From Candidatus Melainabacteria bacterium (GTDB lineage Bacteria; Cyanobacteriota; Vampirovibrionia; Obscuribacterales; Obscuribacteraceae): a DNA stretch of 64,000 bases. The position numbers and the translations under genes are program-made. The notes beneath the pieces are model-generated. The model saw only the letters and a list, made by a program, of their open reading frames with translations. It had not been told where the DNA came from and searched no databases. Below, piece after piece: positions 35,435 to 44,652 of the stretch; the stretch's first letter is position 1; every line of letters starts with the position of its first letter. Location of the stretch: NCBI GenBank assembly GCA_003151275.1, contig PLXC01000165.1, positions 1-64,000 on the forward strand, read 5' to 3'.

Positions 35435-37729
35435 ATGAAAAGGGCGCTCGGACTTTTACTATTAGCGAGTATCACTCTCAATTTGCAGGCGCCGGTCCTG
35501 GCGCAGAACCAGAAGCCCGCGGAGAATTTATTACCAGCGCCGCAAGAAACACCGCTACAGGCGACGTCAGAGATCAAGGCGGCGATTCCAAATCATCCCC
35601 GGCAGGTTCTAAAGCATGGTGCCCACTTTTTGGTAATGGATGAAACTGGTTTGATGCCTGGAGATTCTAACATCGGTTGTGGACTCTATCGTGATGACAC
35701 CAGGTATCTGAGCGAGTGGGATGTCAGTCTAAACGGTGAAACGCTCACACTCTTAAGCGCAAATACAGAGCCTGGCTATGCTGGACGGTTCGTATATGGA
35801 AACAAGGGTCCGCGCCAAAAACCGCTTGATAAGCTGCTGCCCGAGCAAACTATCTCAGTGCAGCGGGATATTGTGATTTCCGATGATGTGCGTGAAAGAT
35901 TCGTGCTGACAAATTATGGAGTGCACTCCGCAGATCTCGATTTCGAAATAAAGTTTGCAGCCGACTTCGCAGATATGTTTGAGGTTCGTGGTCAAAAGCG
36001 CAAACACCGGGGCTCATACCTTGCTCCTGTGATCGACAACAAACAAAATCTGGTCGTATTGCGCTATAAGGGACTCGACAATCTATCGATGAAAACGCTT
36101 GTGAGCTTCGGTCAGCAGAAACCTAGCTCGCTAAAAGCCGACCGCGCCACCTTCAAATTATCCATGCCGGCAAAGGCAGTTGTTGTGATCGAAACCGTCG
36201 TCGCTACTAAATTCAATGACGCTCCTTATATTGAGCTGTGGGATGCCGACAATGTTCCAGAAGCAGACAAAAAATACACTTATGCAAAACAAAAAAGCAA
36301 AGTAGATGCCGAGTATCTAGCCTGGCGAGGCACAGGCGCCACCATTCAAACGGACAATTCTGACTTCGATCAATTGTGCGAACGCAATTTCAGAGACTTA
36401 TACATTTTGCGTCAGCCTACGCCTAAAGGCGAGTGTTTGGCTGCCGGCATACCATGGTTCACAGTGGCTTTCGGTCGGGATCAAGACATTACCGCTCATG
36501 AGACGTTGTCACTGTTACCGGATATGTCCCGCGAAATTCTCGAAGTATTGGCTGCTTATCAAGGCACCAAAGGCGATGACTTTACCGAAGAGCGTCCAGG
36601 TCGAATCATGCATGAACTTCGGCTTGGCGAGATGGCACGCTGCAAGGAAATTCCTTTCATTCCTTATTACGGAACAGTGGACGCCACACCACTTTGGTTG
36701 TCTATGCTGTCTCAATATGTTGATTGGTCAGGCGATCTAGAGTTACCTAAGAAACTCTGGCCAAATGTTGAAAGAGCGCTGTCCTACCTGGATGCGGAGA
36801 CTGCGGATTCCCCGTATTTGGTGTATGGAAAGAAAAAGGGCGCACTTTCAAATCAAGGTTGGAAGGATTCTGTCGACTCGGTAATGTATGCCAACGGAGA
36901 GTTAGCTAAGCCTCCAATCGCACTTTGCGAAGTCCAAGGTTATTTGTATGATGCCTGGCATCGAACCGCGCGCCTAGCCAAATTGCTTGGTCATACCGAA
37001 TTAAGTGGGCAATTGGACGGAAAGGCTGATCGCTTGAAGAAGCGCTTTCAGACGGACTTTTGGATGCCAGAAAGTCATTACATGTGCGAAGCATTGGATG
37101 GTGATGGAAAGCAATGCAACGTGATCTCGTCTAACCCCGGGCACACAATGGCAGCGGGCATCAACACTGAGTTGCAGAATATTGCTTTGGCGGACAAAAT
37201 CTACGGTGCCGATATGAATTCAAGTTGGGGAGTGCGCACACTTTCTGCCTCTGAGCGTGCTTATAATCCGCTTAGCTATCACGATGGAAGTATTTGGCCG
37301 CACGACAACGCCATGATCATCGAGGGATTGTGCGCGGTCGGACGTAAGAAGGAGGCTGGTATCTTATCTGGTGGCATTTTTAATACCGCCATCAGTCAAA
37401 CAGACTTCCGGTTGCCAGAGCTTTTCTGCGGATTTTCTCAAAAGTATTCAGAAAAACCAATATGGTATCCCGTCTCCTGTTCACCTCAGGCGTGGGCGGC
37501 TGGTAGCATGTTTCTGATGTTGGAAAGCATGCTGGGACTAAGGGCAGACGCTCTCAACGATACGCTTTTTGTGTCGCAGCCGATGTTACCCCCATATCTC
37601 AATAAAGTAACGTTGAGACACGTCAAAGTGGGCGGATCCAGCGTCGACTTGCAATTTCATCGCGAAGGCTCTGCCACCAAATGCGATGTCATCGGTAAGG
37701 CGGGAACGGTTAAAGTTGTTGTCCAATAA
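35435..37729 (+). CDS. Exported glycogen-debranching-like amylo-alpha-1,6-glucosidase
   Basis: Start ATG 35435 with GAGGAG upstream gives MKRALGLLLLASITLNLQAP, a signal peptide ending near VLAQ. The mature N-terminal domain begins MDETGLMPGDSNIGCGLYRDD, then RYLSEWDVSLNGE; this is the GDE_N_bis domain of bacterial debranching-type proteins. From about residue 310 an (alpha/alpha)6 toroid follows with GIPWFTVAFGRDQDITAHE and the hallmark late motif NPLSYHDGSIWPHDNAMI. Such enzymes hydrolyse alpha-1,6-linked glucose or similar oligosaccharides. Cytoplasmic homologues are usual; an exported form would act on outside or periplasmic polymer. No glycan transporter is adjacent. Confidence 0.88.
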   Translation: MKRALGLLLLASITLNLQAPVLAQNQKPAENLLPAPQETPLQATSEIKAAIPNHPRQVLKHGAHFLVMDETGLMPGDSNIGCGLYRDDTRYLSEWDVSLNGETLTLLSANTEPGYAGRFVYGNKGPRQKPLDKLLPEQTISVQRDIVISDDVRERFVLTNYGVHSADLDFEIKFAADFADMFEVRGQKRKHRGSYLAPVIDNKQNLVVLRYKGLDNLSMKTLVSFGQQKPSSLKADRATFKLSMPAKAVVVIETVVATKFNDAPYIELWDADNVPEADKKYTYAKQKSKVDAEYLAWRGTGATIQTDNSDFDQLCERNFRDLYILRQPTPKGECLAAGIPWFTVAFGRDQDITAHETLSLLPDMSREILEVLAAYQGTKGDDFTEERPGRIMHELRLGEMARCKEIPFIPYYGTVDATPLWLSMLSQYVDWSGDLELPKKLWPNVERALSYLDAETADSPYLVYGKKKGALSNQGWKDSVDSVMYANGELAKPPIALCEVQGYLYDAWHRTARLAKLLGHTELSGQLDGKADRLKKRFQTDFWMPESHYMCEALDGDGKQCNVISSNPGHTMAAGINTELQNIALADKIYGADMNSSWGVRTLSASERAYNPLSYHDGSIWPHDNAMIIEGLCAVGRKKEAGILSGGIFNTAISQTDFRLPELFCGFSQKYSEKPIWYPVSCSPQAWAAGSMFLMLESMLGLRADALNDTLFVSQPMLPPYLNKVTLRHVKVGGSSVDLQFHREGSATKCDVIGKAGTVKVVVQ

Positions 37730-37758
37730 GCAGCGGTTGTTCAGAAAACTGCTGCTTT
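37728..37758 (+). terminator. Candidate terminator after the debranching-like gene
   Basis: AAGCAGC at 37728-37734 pairs with GCTGCTT at 37751-37757, with further imperfect pairing inside, followed by T. It includes the last bases of the stop codon. Confidence 0.5.
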
Positions 37759-37876
37759 ACTGGCTTGGACTGCTGCGTGCCTGTGCTTCACTCGACATGC
37801 GCGATCACACCGGTCATCCACGCCCCTAAGCTGACTAAACTTGCCAAAGCTGACGATGGTTCCGCATATTCTTAGA

Positions 37877-39160
37877 TCAGTTGCCTTTAATCTCAAATCC
37901 CTTTCGGTAAAATTGGGTTGGCTGTTCAATGCCATAACGCGATCTTAGAAATGCCGCATGCTTCTCGGCATTCTTCGCCCCAGTTGCATTGCCGGTGAGC
38001 GTATAAGCTTCTGCAAGTTTATCCAGATCTGTCACTATGCTTGTATCTCCGGCAGATTGATGCAGTTTAGACGCGACAAGGTATTCGCGCAGCCCAAGCA
38101 AGTCTTTATAATGGTGTTCGGCGAGTAATAGGCGAGTCAAAGTTGTGACGTCGCCCGTGTCGAAAGGGAACGAGTACGAGTACGAGTTCGCGTTAGGGTT
38201 GGATTCGCAGATAGCTTTTTGCAGGTATAACTCGGCATCTCTGGTATCGCCTTTTTCTTCCAGTACGCGGCCCAATTCGCTGTAGATGCGGCCTATCCTT
38301 TCGCTTTTGATTTTTCGCCCAGTTTCATCGAGGGCTATTATCGCTCTAAGATTCGCTTCCTTGTCCAGTCCATCAACTTCAGAGTTAAGGGCTGCGATTT
38401 TATACCTCACACCCAGTTCTCTTACCGATATTTTGTTCTTTTGATATATGTTCAGTGCTCTTGAATAATAGAGTTGCCCCAAGCCTTTCTGTTGCTCGCT
38501 CGTGTGATTTTGACCGTGTGCAAACGACAAGTTCGTTACTTTATCGGCTATGGATTCATACAGTTCTCCTAATTTTAACGGCGCAATATTCTGAGAAATA
38601 GATTTGTCGATTGCTAATTTCCAGGCGTCACTGGCGCTACCATAGTCACCTTTAAAGTAGGCTACCGCTGCTTGATCGAGATACCCGTCGGGTGTTTCGG
38701 AAGCTTTGACGGTGCTAAACGGAGACTGCAGCGATTGATGGCCGATGGCATATTGTCCTAGAATCACAAACATAACCGTCAGACCCGCAGCTATGATTAG
38801 TTTGAAATTTTTGATCTCCAGCAGTGTGTGCATTGCTTGCCGCAGACGCGTACTCTCATCCGGAACAACCTGTACGTCTGGAAAAGGCGATGTTAGGTGT
38901 TGTGGCTCTGGCCTGTCTGGATCAGATGGAGATGATTTGGAGTGCCTCTGGGGCTCAGTTTTATCTGGATCAGAAAGAGTTGATTCCGAGTGCTCTTGTT
39001 CGGATTTCTCTACGTCGGTGGAAGTTTTCACGGCATCAATATTCGTGGAGCTTGAAACGGAGTCAGTTAAATTCTCAGGCTCCGCACCTGGAACACGTGT
39101 TTCGATAATTCGTTGCGCTGACTCTTTCTCGCTTAGTTGCGATTTAAAATCTTTGGTCAT
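37877..39160 (-). CDS. TPR protein with one transmembrane helix
   Basis: A 427-residue protein. Residues 1-95 are polar and rich in Ser, Pro, Glu and Asp, with two near-copies of SDPDKTEPQRHSKSS and SDPDRPEPQHL. The transmembrane helix is FKLIIAAGLTVMFVILGQYAIG near 120. The rest, with AVAYFKGDYGSASDAWKLAI, YYSRALNIYQKNKISV and LYLQKAICES, is made of TPRs. The N terminus should face the cytoplasm and the repeats the periplasm. No enzyme motif was found. No partner is evident. Confidence 0.75.
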   Translation of the reverse strand: MTKDFKSQLSEKESAQRIIETRVPGAEPENLTDSVSSSTNIDAVKTSTDVEKSEQEHSESTLSDPDKTEPQRHSKSSPSDPDRPEPQHLTSPFPDVQVVPDESTRLRQAMHTLLEIKNFKLIIAAGLTVMFVILGQYAIGHQSLQSPFSTVKASETPDGYLDQAAVAYFKGDYGSASDAWKLAIDKSISQNIAPLKLGELYESIADKVTNLSFAHGQNHTSEQQKGLGQLYYSRALNIYQKNKISVRELGVRYKIAALNSEVDGLDKEANLRAIIALDETGRKIKSERIGRIYSELGRVLEEKGDTRDAELYLQKAICESNPNANSYSYSFPFDTGDVTTLTRLLLAEHHYKDLLGLREYLVASKLHQSAGDTSIVTDLDKLAEAYTLTGNATGAKNAEKHAAFLRSRYGIEQPTQFYRKGFEIKGN

Positions 39161-39232
39161 AGTAAACGCTCAAACAGGAATAGCGGCAGTATTACTCCCG
39201 TAATTGACGAAAGTCAAGAGGGCTGCCCCTGA

Positions 39233-39445
39233 TCAATTTTGGCTGTTTGTTAGGCTGGGACTGACGCCAATTCCGCTGCCTGGGCGAAAAAAATGTTTAG
39301 TGGCTGCTGGTCTGGCATGTAGAGGCGGCGATTCAGGCGCGCAGGAGAGGCCCGAGCGGTAATCAGCTTTGAGAGATGCGCCCATGATAATTGCGGCGAG
39401 ACCAATGATGATCGCGAATACGATGTAACCCAAATCTCGTCCCAT
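39233..39445 (-). CDS. Small single-span membrane protein
   Basis: ATG 39445 is preceded by GAGGAAG at suitable spacing. The 70 residues start MGRDLGYIVFAIIIGLAAII, a transmembrane helix, followed by MGASLKADYRSG and a polar tail. Other open frames in this stretch lack such features. No family recognised. Confidence 0.55.
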   Translation of the reverse strand: MGRDLGYIVFAIIIGLAAIIMGASLKADYRSGLSCAPESPPLHARPAATKHFFRPGSGIGVSPSLTNSQN

Positions 39446-39606
39446 CTTTTTCTTCCTCTGCGGCGAATAAGGCGTTTATTCCTTGATTCAGACATCTTAG
39501 GAATATTGTTTGGCAAGATCTTGGCAAAATTGTTACTCCTTCGGGCGTCGGCAGCAGCACCCTTGATGAGTCAACTTTGAATTCGTTCTAGACGGACACG
39601 CTGGGG

Positions 39607-39620
39607 CACCGCATGTGGTG
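39607..39620. repeat. Palindrome-family member CACC-GCATGT-GGTG
   Basis: Four perfect bases in each arm around a 6-base centre, three bases before the stop codon of the zinc-module gene (39623). Fits the ACCGYATRYGGT consensus. Confidence 0.65.
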
Positions 39621-39622
39621 AC

Positions 39623-40153
39623 TTAGTTCAGGCGTGGTGTTAGCTCACAGCGAAGGCAATGCAGTCGTTTTGCGGCCCTATCATATAGTGCCGTTTCGCC
39701 TGCCCTGATGGTGTTGGAACAATGCGTGCAAGGGCCGGCGAATCTAACGCTTATCCCGACGAAATCAGCATTAGATTGACACATAGATAACGCGCAAATC
39801 AACTTTCGAGCATCGCTATGAGCGGCATGACTTTCCACTAGCTTGCCGACGACTTCGTTCAATTCCTCCGAATTTGAGAGACTTTTACCTATTGCTTGCA
39901 GCTGCTTCACCCGATCCATCAACATTTGCAGCTCAGGCGTTTCTGAAATGGTCTGCAACCCTTGCCGAGCCAATGATGCCTGCGACCTGCCGCACGACAC
40001 ACAGTGCACACGTACATTAGCTAACTTGTCGTAGAAGATCAGGTCGCCTGTTGCTATCGTCTTTCCGCATTCACATACGGTCCTATATTTTGCTTGCATT
40101 AGCATGGGCGCAGCGTTGATTGCGTCCTTGGCTTGTTTCCTCATTCTTGCCAT
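39623..40153 (-). CDS. Protein with two copies of a Cys-rich zinc module
   Basis: A 176-residue protein with two related modules. The first, near residues 23-55, is YRTVCECGKTIATGDLIFYD then VRVHCVSCG; the second, near 137-172, is FAGPCTHCSNTIRAGETALYD then LHCLRCE. Each has CxC or CxxC, about 20 residues, then CxxC, typical of a four-ligand zinc ribbon. The strand order GD/GE-(L/T)xxYD is kept in both, so they arose by duplication. Helices with a Gln/Leu-rich region lie between them. ATG 40153 has AGAGGTG upstream. A role in nucleic-acid or protein binding is plausible. Confidence 0.75.
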   Translation of the reverse strand: MARMRKQAKDAINAAPMLMQAKYRTVCECGKTIATGDLIFYDKLANVRVHCVSCGRSQASLARQGLQTISETPELQMLMDRVKQLQAIGKSLSNSEELNEVVGKLVESHAAHSDARKLICALSMCQSNADFVGISVRFAGPCTHCSNTIRAGETALYDRAAKRLHCLRCELTPRLN

Positions 40154-40350
40154 AAGTCACCTCTGAGTCAGTATCGTCCAGACTGCAATCTAAGTCTTTA
40201 CGGTCAGCTACGGGGTGTGTAATTGCGCATTAATTTGGACGGGCAAGAACGGTTTTTCGCACGGCGCGTTATGAGGTAGCAAAGGGTCTAGAATTTTGAA
40301 TCACCGTTCTGTCGCCGCAATGTTGAGAACGCGGCAAGGAAGCGAACCAA

Positions 40351-42000
40351 TTGATCGACCCATTCACTCTCACAATCATCGGTGTTACAGTAAGCGCACT
40401 GGCAGTTTCTAGATTCTATCGGCGCTGCCCAACTGGTTCAGTCTTGCTCATCGTTAAGGGCCAGTCTATCAGTGCTCAGTCGATACGGCGGATCGAGAGA
40501 AGCGGCACCTGGATTAATGCGATTCTGGAACGGGCCGTTTCATTCGATGTATCCCAAGTCTGTCTTCCACTTAGTCTCAAATTACCAAGCGACAATTCAA
40601 TGGACCTGTACATGCATTGTCAAATGACGACACAGGTAGACGATCTCGATAGCAGTGTCAAACTGGCTGCAATTAAGAGTTTTGGAGTCCCTGAGGTGAG
40701 AGAAAAACAGCTAAAGAAGATTGTCGAGAGAATGCCTGTGACACCGGATATGCTACCAGTTTCGCTGGAAAGTTTTTTCACCATAGCGGAAGAGAGAGAG
40801 AGAAGCCTAGTCTTTCAAAAGTTGTCTGAGACCCTGATGGAAGATGGTTTTAGGCTCTGCTCTATTTCTCCTCTTTCAATCACAAAGTCAAAAACCATAA
40901 TCGAAACGGGCTCGGACGAATCGCAGTGCTCGAAAATGCTCAAGGGTCTAAATTTTGAGCCAAATCAACTGGAGATCAAGATTGAGATTCCTGCTCGTTC
41001 GCCTTACTGGGGCGTGCTTAGTCTGACCTGGCAAGTTGTCTTTAGAGCACCCTCTTCCCAGCAGCAGTTCTATTTATGCTGTGGAACTTTTTTAGAAACA
41101 AATTCGCTTCGTGAACAAGAGCTGCTGACGGCAGCGGTTTACGAGGCAATCCACAATGCGTTTTTGGTTTCGGGTACCGGTGATTTCCTTGAACGAGCTC
41201 TTACGCCTTTGGCGAATCTACCCCTAAACTTTTCCTGTGGCAGAGAAGCTGCAGTTGCCTTGCTTAATGTGCTTGCGGACTCGCTAAGTTCGTGGAGAGG
41301 AAAGCTGTCGATGTCCAGACTTGCACTAGACGGTATGCTCACTTTGATGAGATTCGACAAAGAGATAGATTTGCAGGCCGAGCGAAGTTTTTCAACTCTC
41401 GGTTTAAGGCTCGAAAAAATCTCGCTTTTGTCGATTCAGTCGAATGAAAAATCCATAGCGTGGCAAGGAGAACCGGATGGGGCCGAGACAATCCTCAGAC
41501 CGGAATTGTCCGTACCGGTCAAAGTAGATTCGGATGAGATGACGCTTCTGATCAAATGCGTCGTCTGTCTTGAACCGCTGAATAATGGGGACCGGCTTAA
41601 TCCTAATCATAATCAGACTGAGTTAGAGCAATTGATCAAGGTGCGTCTTCAAAATGCGTTCCTCAGTCCGAAAGTGCCGCAAACACTACGAATCCTAAAA
41701 CGACAAGCTGAAAATATTCAGCCTCAATTTGAGCACACCGAACCAGCCGCGGCATGGGATGTCAGGCTTGAGCATTGTTTGAAAAGTCTTGGTCCGGCGA
41801 GTCTAGTTTGCGGCATAGTGCGGATCGTTTTTGCCAGTTTAGAAACCTATGCCGACGTGCGCAAAAGGTTTTTAGCGGAGAGCAATAATGAGCTTCTTTC
41901 GCACGGTTTAGACCTTAAATACTTCACGCTCGTCGATTTTGATTTATTGGATAGCGAAAGCAAGAGCGTATTCCCTCGGCTGGAACAGGTTCAACCATAA
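40351..42000 (+). CDS. SPFH-related membrane protein, long divergent form
   Basis: The first residues MIDPFTLTIIGVTVSALAVS form a transmembrane helix, then RFYRRCPTGSVLLIVKGQS resembles the start of flotillin-type SPFH domains (compare NLYVKCGPNEAMIISG in the 23914 gene). About 530 residues of mixed strands and helices follow, without the Glu-Ala coiled coil of flotillins. Start is TTG 40351, with AAGGA 11 bases upstream. Beyond the N terminus the similarity is weak, so the SPFH call rests mainly on this start. Confidence 0.5.
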   Translation: MIDPFTLTIIGVTVSALAVSRFYRRCPTGSVLLIVKGQSISAQSIRRIERSGTWINAILERAVSFDVSQVCLPLSLKLPSDNSMDLYMHCQMTTQVDDLDSSVKLAAIKSFGVPEVREKQLKKIVERMPVTPDMLPVSLESFFTIAEERERSLVFQKLSETLMEDGFRLCSISPLSITKSKTIIETGSDESQCSKMLKGLNFEPNQLEIKIEIPARSPYWGVLSLTWQVVFRAPSSQQQFYLCCGTFLETNSLREQELLTAAVYEAIHNAFLVSGTGDFLERALTPLANLPLNFSCGREAAVALLNVLADSLSSWRGKLSMSRLALDGMLTLMRFDKEIDLQAERSFSTLGLRLEKISLLSIQSNEKSIAWQGEPDGAETILRPELSVPVKVDSDEMTLLIKCVVCLEPLNNGDRLNPNHNQTELEQLIKVRLQNAFLSPKVPQTLRILKRQAENIQPQFEHTEPAAAWDVRLEHCLKSLGPASLVCGIVRIVFASLETYADVRKRFLAESNNELLSHGLDLKYFTLVDFDLLDSESKSVFPRLEQVQP

Positions 42001-42082
42001 GATAGCGTGGTTACAAGAATGGCTCCTGGACTGCTGAAGTGGCAAACTATAAAACGTAGTATCTGTAAATAAAGGGAAAAAG

Positions 42083-42111
42083 TCTGGGTTGCCGAAGTGG
42101 ACCAACCCAGA
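42083..42111 (-). terminator. Terminator of the ABC transporter gene
   Basis: TCTGGGTTG-CCGAAGTGGAC-CAACCCAGA has perfect 9-bp arms. On the minus strand it is followed by CTTTTTCCC, so it ends the minus-strand transcript. Confidence 0.75.
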
Positions 42112-42118
42112 AAAAGGA

Positions 42119-42166
42119 AGTTGGAGAAGCAGACATCGACATGATTGTCGACGCGCTTCTCCAACT
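42119..42166. terminator. Second hairpin between convergent genes
   Basis: AGTTGGAGAAGC (42119-42130) and GCTTCTCCAACT (42155-42166) are perfect 12-bp inverted arms around a loop that itself contains GTCGA palindromic bits. It has no T run. It follows the ABC gene stop by 12 bases. Confidence 0.6.
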
Positions 42167-42177
42167 ATCAAACCAGT

Positions 42178-44472
42178 CTACTCGTGCAACGGGCTCTCGG
42201 AAGCAGGCATGATGCGCCAACCTCCTTTACCGTCACCGAGAAGTTCAACAACTTCCTGATGGAACTTGATCAGGGTCTGTTTGTGCGTGACGCTGAGCAG
42301 GGTGATGCCAGCGGCAATCAGCTTTTTGTACAGATTTTGTTCGTTCTCGGCGTCGAGACCTGAGGTTGCTTCGTCGGCGATCACCAGGCGAACCTTGTTG
42401 ATCAACGCACGTGCAACAACCAATCGTTGACGCTCGCCACCTGAAAGTTTGTCCCAGTTTGGCAAAGCGTCCAGTCCACCAACACGCTCGCAAAGGTCAC
42501 CGAGGTTGACCTGCTTGAGCACCGCCAGTAGTGCGTCATCGCTGACGTTCTGAGCTGACGGATATTGGATCTGGTCTCTCAGGCTAGCGTCACTTGGCAG
42601 ATAAGCCAATTGAGTGAGCATCAGTCTCTGCCCGATGTTTGCAGGCAGACGAACGAGACCTTCGCCGCGATCCCACAGCGGCAGCCCGATAATCGCTCGC
42701 AAGAGCGAAGTCTTGCCGGAGCCGCTTGGACCGATGATGGCGACATTCCGACCGGCCGTCATATGCAGGTCGAAGTCTTTGATGATCGTCTTGGCGCGAT
42801 CTGGTGTAAACAGAGTCATCTTGTCGATGTCGAGCAGCGGACCGTCGGCAATCTTGATGCGCGGCTTGCCGTCTGACTCATCCTTCGACAGCCTTTCGAG
42901 CTCGTCGCGAAGTTCGCCGACACGATTGACGCTGGCAAGCAACCCGGTCAAGGCGCTGAACTCAGACACGAAGACCGAAGCTGAAGCGAGAATTTCGCCG
43001 AAAGCACCGACTGCTTGAGAGATAGTGCCGAAGGTAATTTTTCCGGCAAAATAGAACGGTGCCAAGGCTGCGTACGGCAGCAGAGATGCGACCCGGCTGT
43101 AGCCTGAGGTGAAGAACCCGAGGTTGCGCTGCCATCTGATCACTGCGTAGTTGTTCTTGAGCGAGAGCATGAAGCGCCACCAGAGACGGTTGTACTCGCG
43201 CTCTTCGCCATGGTACGCGGCGATTGGTTCGGCATACTTTTCGAATAGCACCATGCCGACACGATAGTCTGCACCGAGCTGCTTCTGCTTGGCTTGCAAG
43301 CCAATCAAACGCGAGCCAACGCGCACAACTCCGTTTGTTCCGATCAGCGCGTAGCCGACGAGAATCAGCAAAAGCAGGTGTTCGACGTGATACGTCTGGC
43401 CGAAGAGCGGAATGTCGTAACTGAGACCCTCCTCAGCTTTCCAGAGGATGTTGCCGAAGAGATAGAAGGTGACGACCGAATCGACGATGGTGAACATGAA
43501 CGACATCGCGGCCGAACACATCGCGGGTACGTCTTGCTGAATACGTTCGTTCGGGTTGTCCGGCGTGCGCGACAGGCTGATCGGGTAGTAGTTGCGACCG
43601 CTCAGCATGTAGAGACGCATCATCAGACGCGTCGTGAACTTCGTCCACTCCAGAATAAACAGGTTCTTGACGTAGGTGTAGACCGGCCCGAGCACCGTGT
43701 AAATCGCCAGCACGGTGGCAAATGCCCAGAGCACCGTAGTGAACGCCGTAGCGTTCTTGTCGGTGATAGCATTCATGAACGCACCGTTGAGCCTGTTCAT
43801 CTGCACGGCGTAATAGTTAACCAGGTAGATGCCGTAGCCAGAAAGGCCAATCAACGTCCAGGCCTTGACGAACTCAGGCAGCACGACCAGTGCTCTGCCG
43901 GCGATGAACCGCGGCAAAGGCAGAGCGCCTTCTTTCCACGTCGGTTTCGGCAGACTCTTCCAGAACGAGCGAAAGAGCGCAATGCCGGTGACGATTTCAG
44001 CGGCGATGAAGTATTGTCCCAGGTAAGCGTGCAGCGCGTCGGAGCTGGACGTGGTCGTGAAGGCATAGAGAAGAACGCCGCCTAAAATGTAGGCCAGCGG
44101 TTTCAGCAAAGCCGTGGCCCCACCTCCCGTCCAACCGGCGAAGGTCGGAATCGGAATTGCCTTGGGCATCGTGACGGGCCACTTCTCCCACGACAAGAGG
44201 AAGGGATAGAAGAACCCCCAGACGCGACCAATCGAGCCGTTGGAACGCTTTTTCTTCAGGTCGACCGCGCCGAAGGACAGCACGTTGGTGACAAAGGCAA
44301 TCACTTGCCAGGAAAACCAGAGAACTGGTTTGAAGATGAAGGTTTTCAGGACTGCGTAAAGCGCGACAGCCGGCTCGACGATCCACCGGTTGATGCGGTG
44401 AATCGCTGGCGGTGCCAGTCTCGCTTGAATCCAGAGAAGTAATGCTGCTACGAAAGAATTACGATTGTCCAT
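42178..44472 (-). CDS. SbmA/BacA-type ABC transporter (fused permease and ATPase)
   Basis: A 764-residue half transporter. The N-terminal half has about eight hydrophobic segments, with the family motif LFILEWTKFTTRLMMRLYML and KYAEPIAAYHGEEREYNRLWWRFM from the ABC_6TM_2/SbmA-BacA domain. The ATPase follows with Walker A GPSGSGKTS at about 581-589, signature LSGGERQRLVVARAL and Walker B RLVIADEATSGLD. Proteins of this fold import peptides (SbmA), or move very long fatty acids or cobalamin (ABCD, BacA). A fatty-acid role would fit the beta-oxidation genes at 50-58 kb, but this is only an inference. ATG 44472 has GGGAG upstream. The gene is visibly GC-rich. Confidence 0.88.
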   Translation of the reverse strand: MDNRNSFVAALLLWIQARLAPPAIHRINRWIVEPAVALYAVLKTFIFKPVLWFSWQVIAFVTNVLSFGAVDLKKKRSNGSIGRVWGFFYPFLLSWEKWPVTMPKAIPIPTFAGWTGGGATALLKPLAYILGGVLLYAFTTTSSSDALHAYLGQYFIAAEIVTGIALFRSFWKSLPKPTWKEGALPLPRFIAGRALVVLPEFVKAWTLIGLSGYGIYLVNYYAVQMNRLNGAFMNAITDKNATAFTTVLWAFATVLAIYTVLGPVYTYVKNLFILEWTKFTTRLMMRLYMLSGRNYYPISLSRTPDNPNERIQQDVPAMCSAAMSFMFTIVDSVVTFYLFGNILWKAEEGLSYDIPLFGQTYHVEHLLLLILVGYALIGTNGVVRVGSRLIGLQAKQKQLGADYRVGMVLFEKYAEPIAAYHGEEREYNRLWWRFMLSLKNNYAVIRWQRNLGFFTSGYSRVASLLPYAALAPFYFAGKITFGTISQAVGAFGEILASASVFVSEFSALTGLLASVNRVGELRDELERLSKDESDGKPRIKIADGPLLDIDKMTLFTPDRAKTIIKDFDLHMTAGRNVAIIGPSGSGKTSLLRAIIGLPLWDRGEGLVRLPANIGQRLMLTQLAYLPSDASLRDQIQYPSAQNVSDDALLAVLKQVNLGDLCERVGGLDALPNWDKLSGGERQRLVVARALINKVRLVIADEATSGLDAENEQNLYKKLIAAGITLLSVTHKQTLIKFHQEVVELLGDGKGGWRIMPASESPLHE

Positions 44473-44652
44473 CGCAATCTCCCTATGGTTGGAGTCTAAG
44501 CCTTTCGGCTATGACTCTGGTTGCGTTGAGTGACTAACAAAGACAGGCGGACTGCCAACCTTGGAAGCCCGCCATCTTTCGGAGTTTCACCCGTGGGATG
44601 CGGGTTACTTCTCCGTTCAAATCGTCAGTTAGGCACCACAGTACTTCTGCAA

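Noticed and set aside
43294..44085. 263-residue plus-strand open frame
   Set aside because: Antisense to the ABC transporter; Arg/His/Gln-rich composition is typical of the reverse of GC-rich genes.
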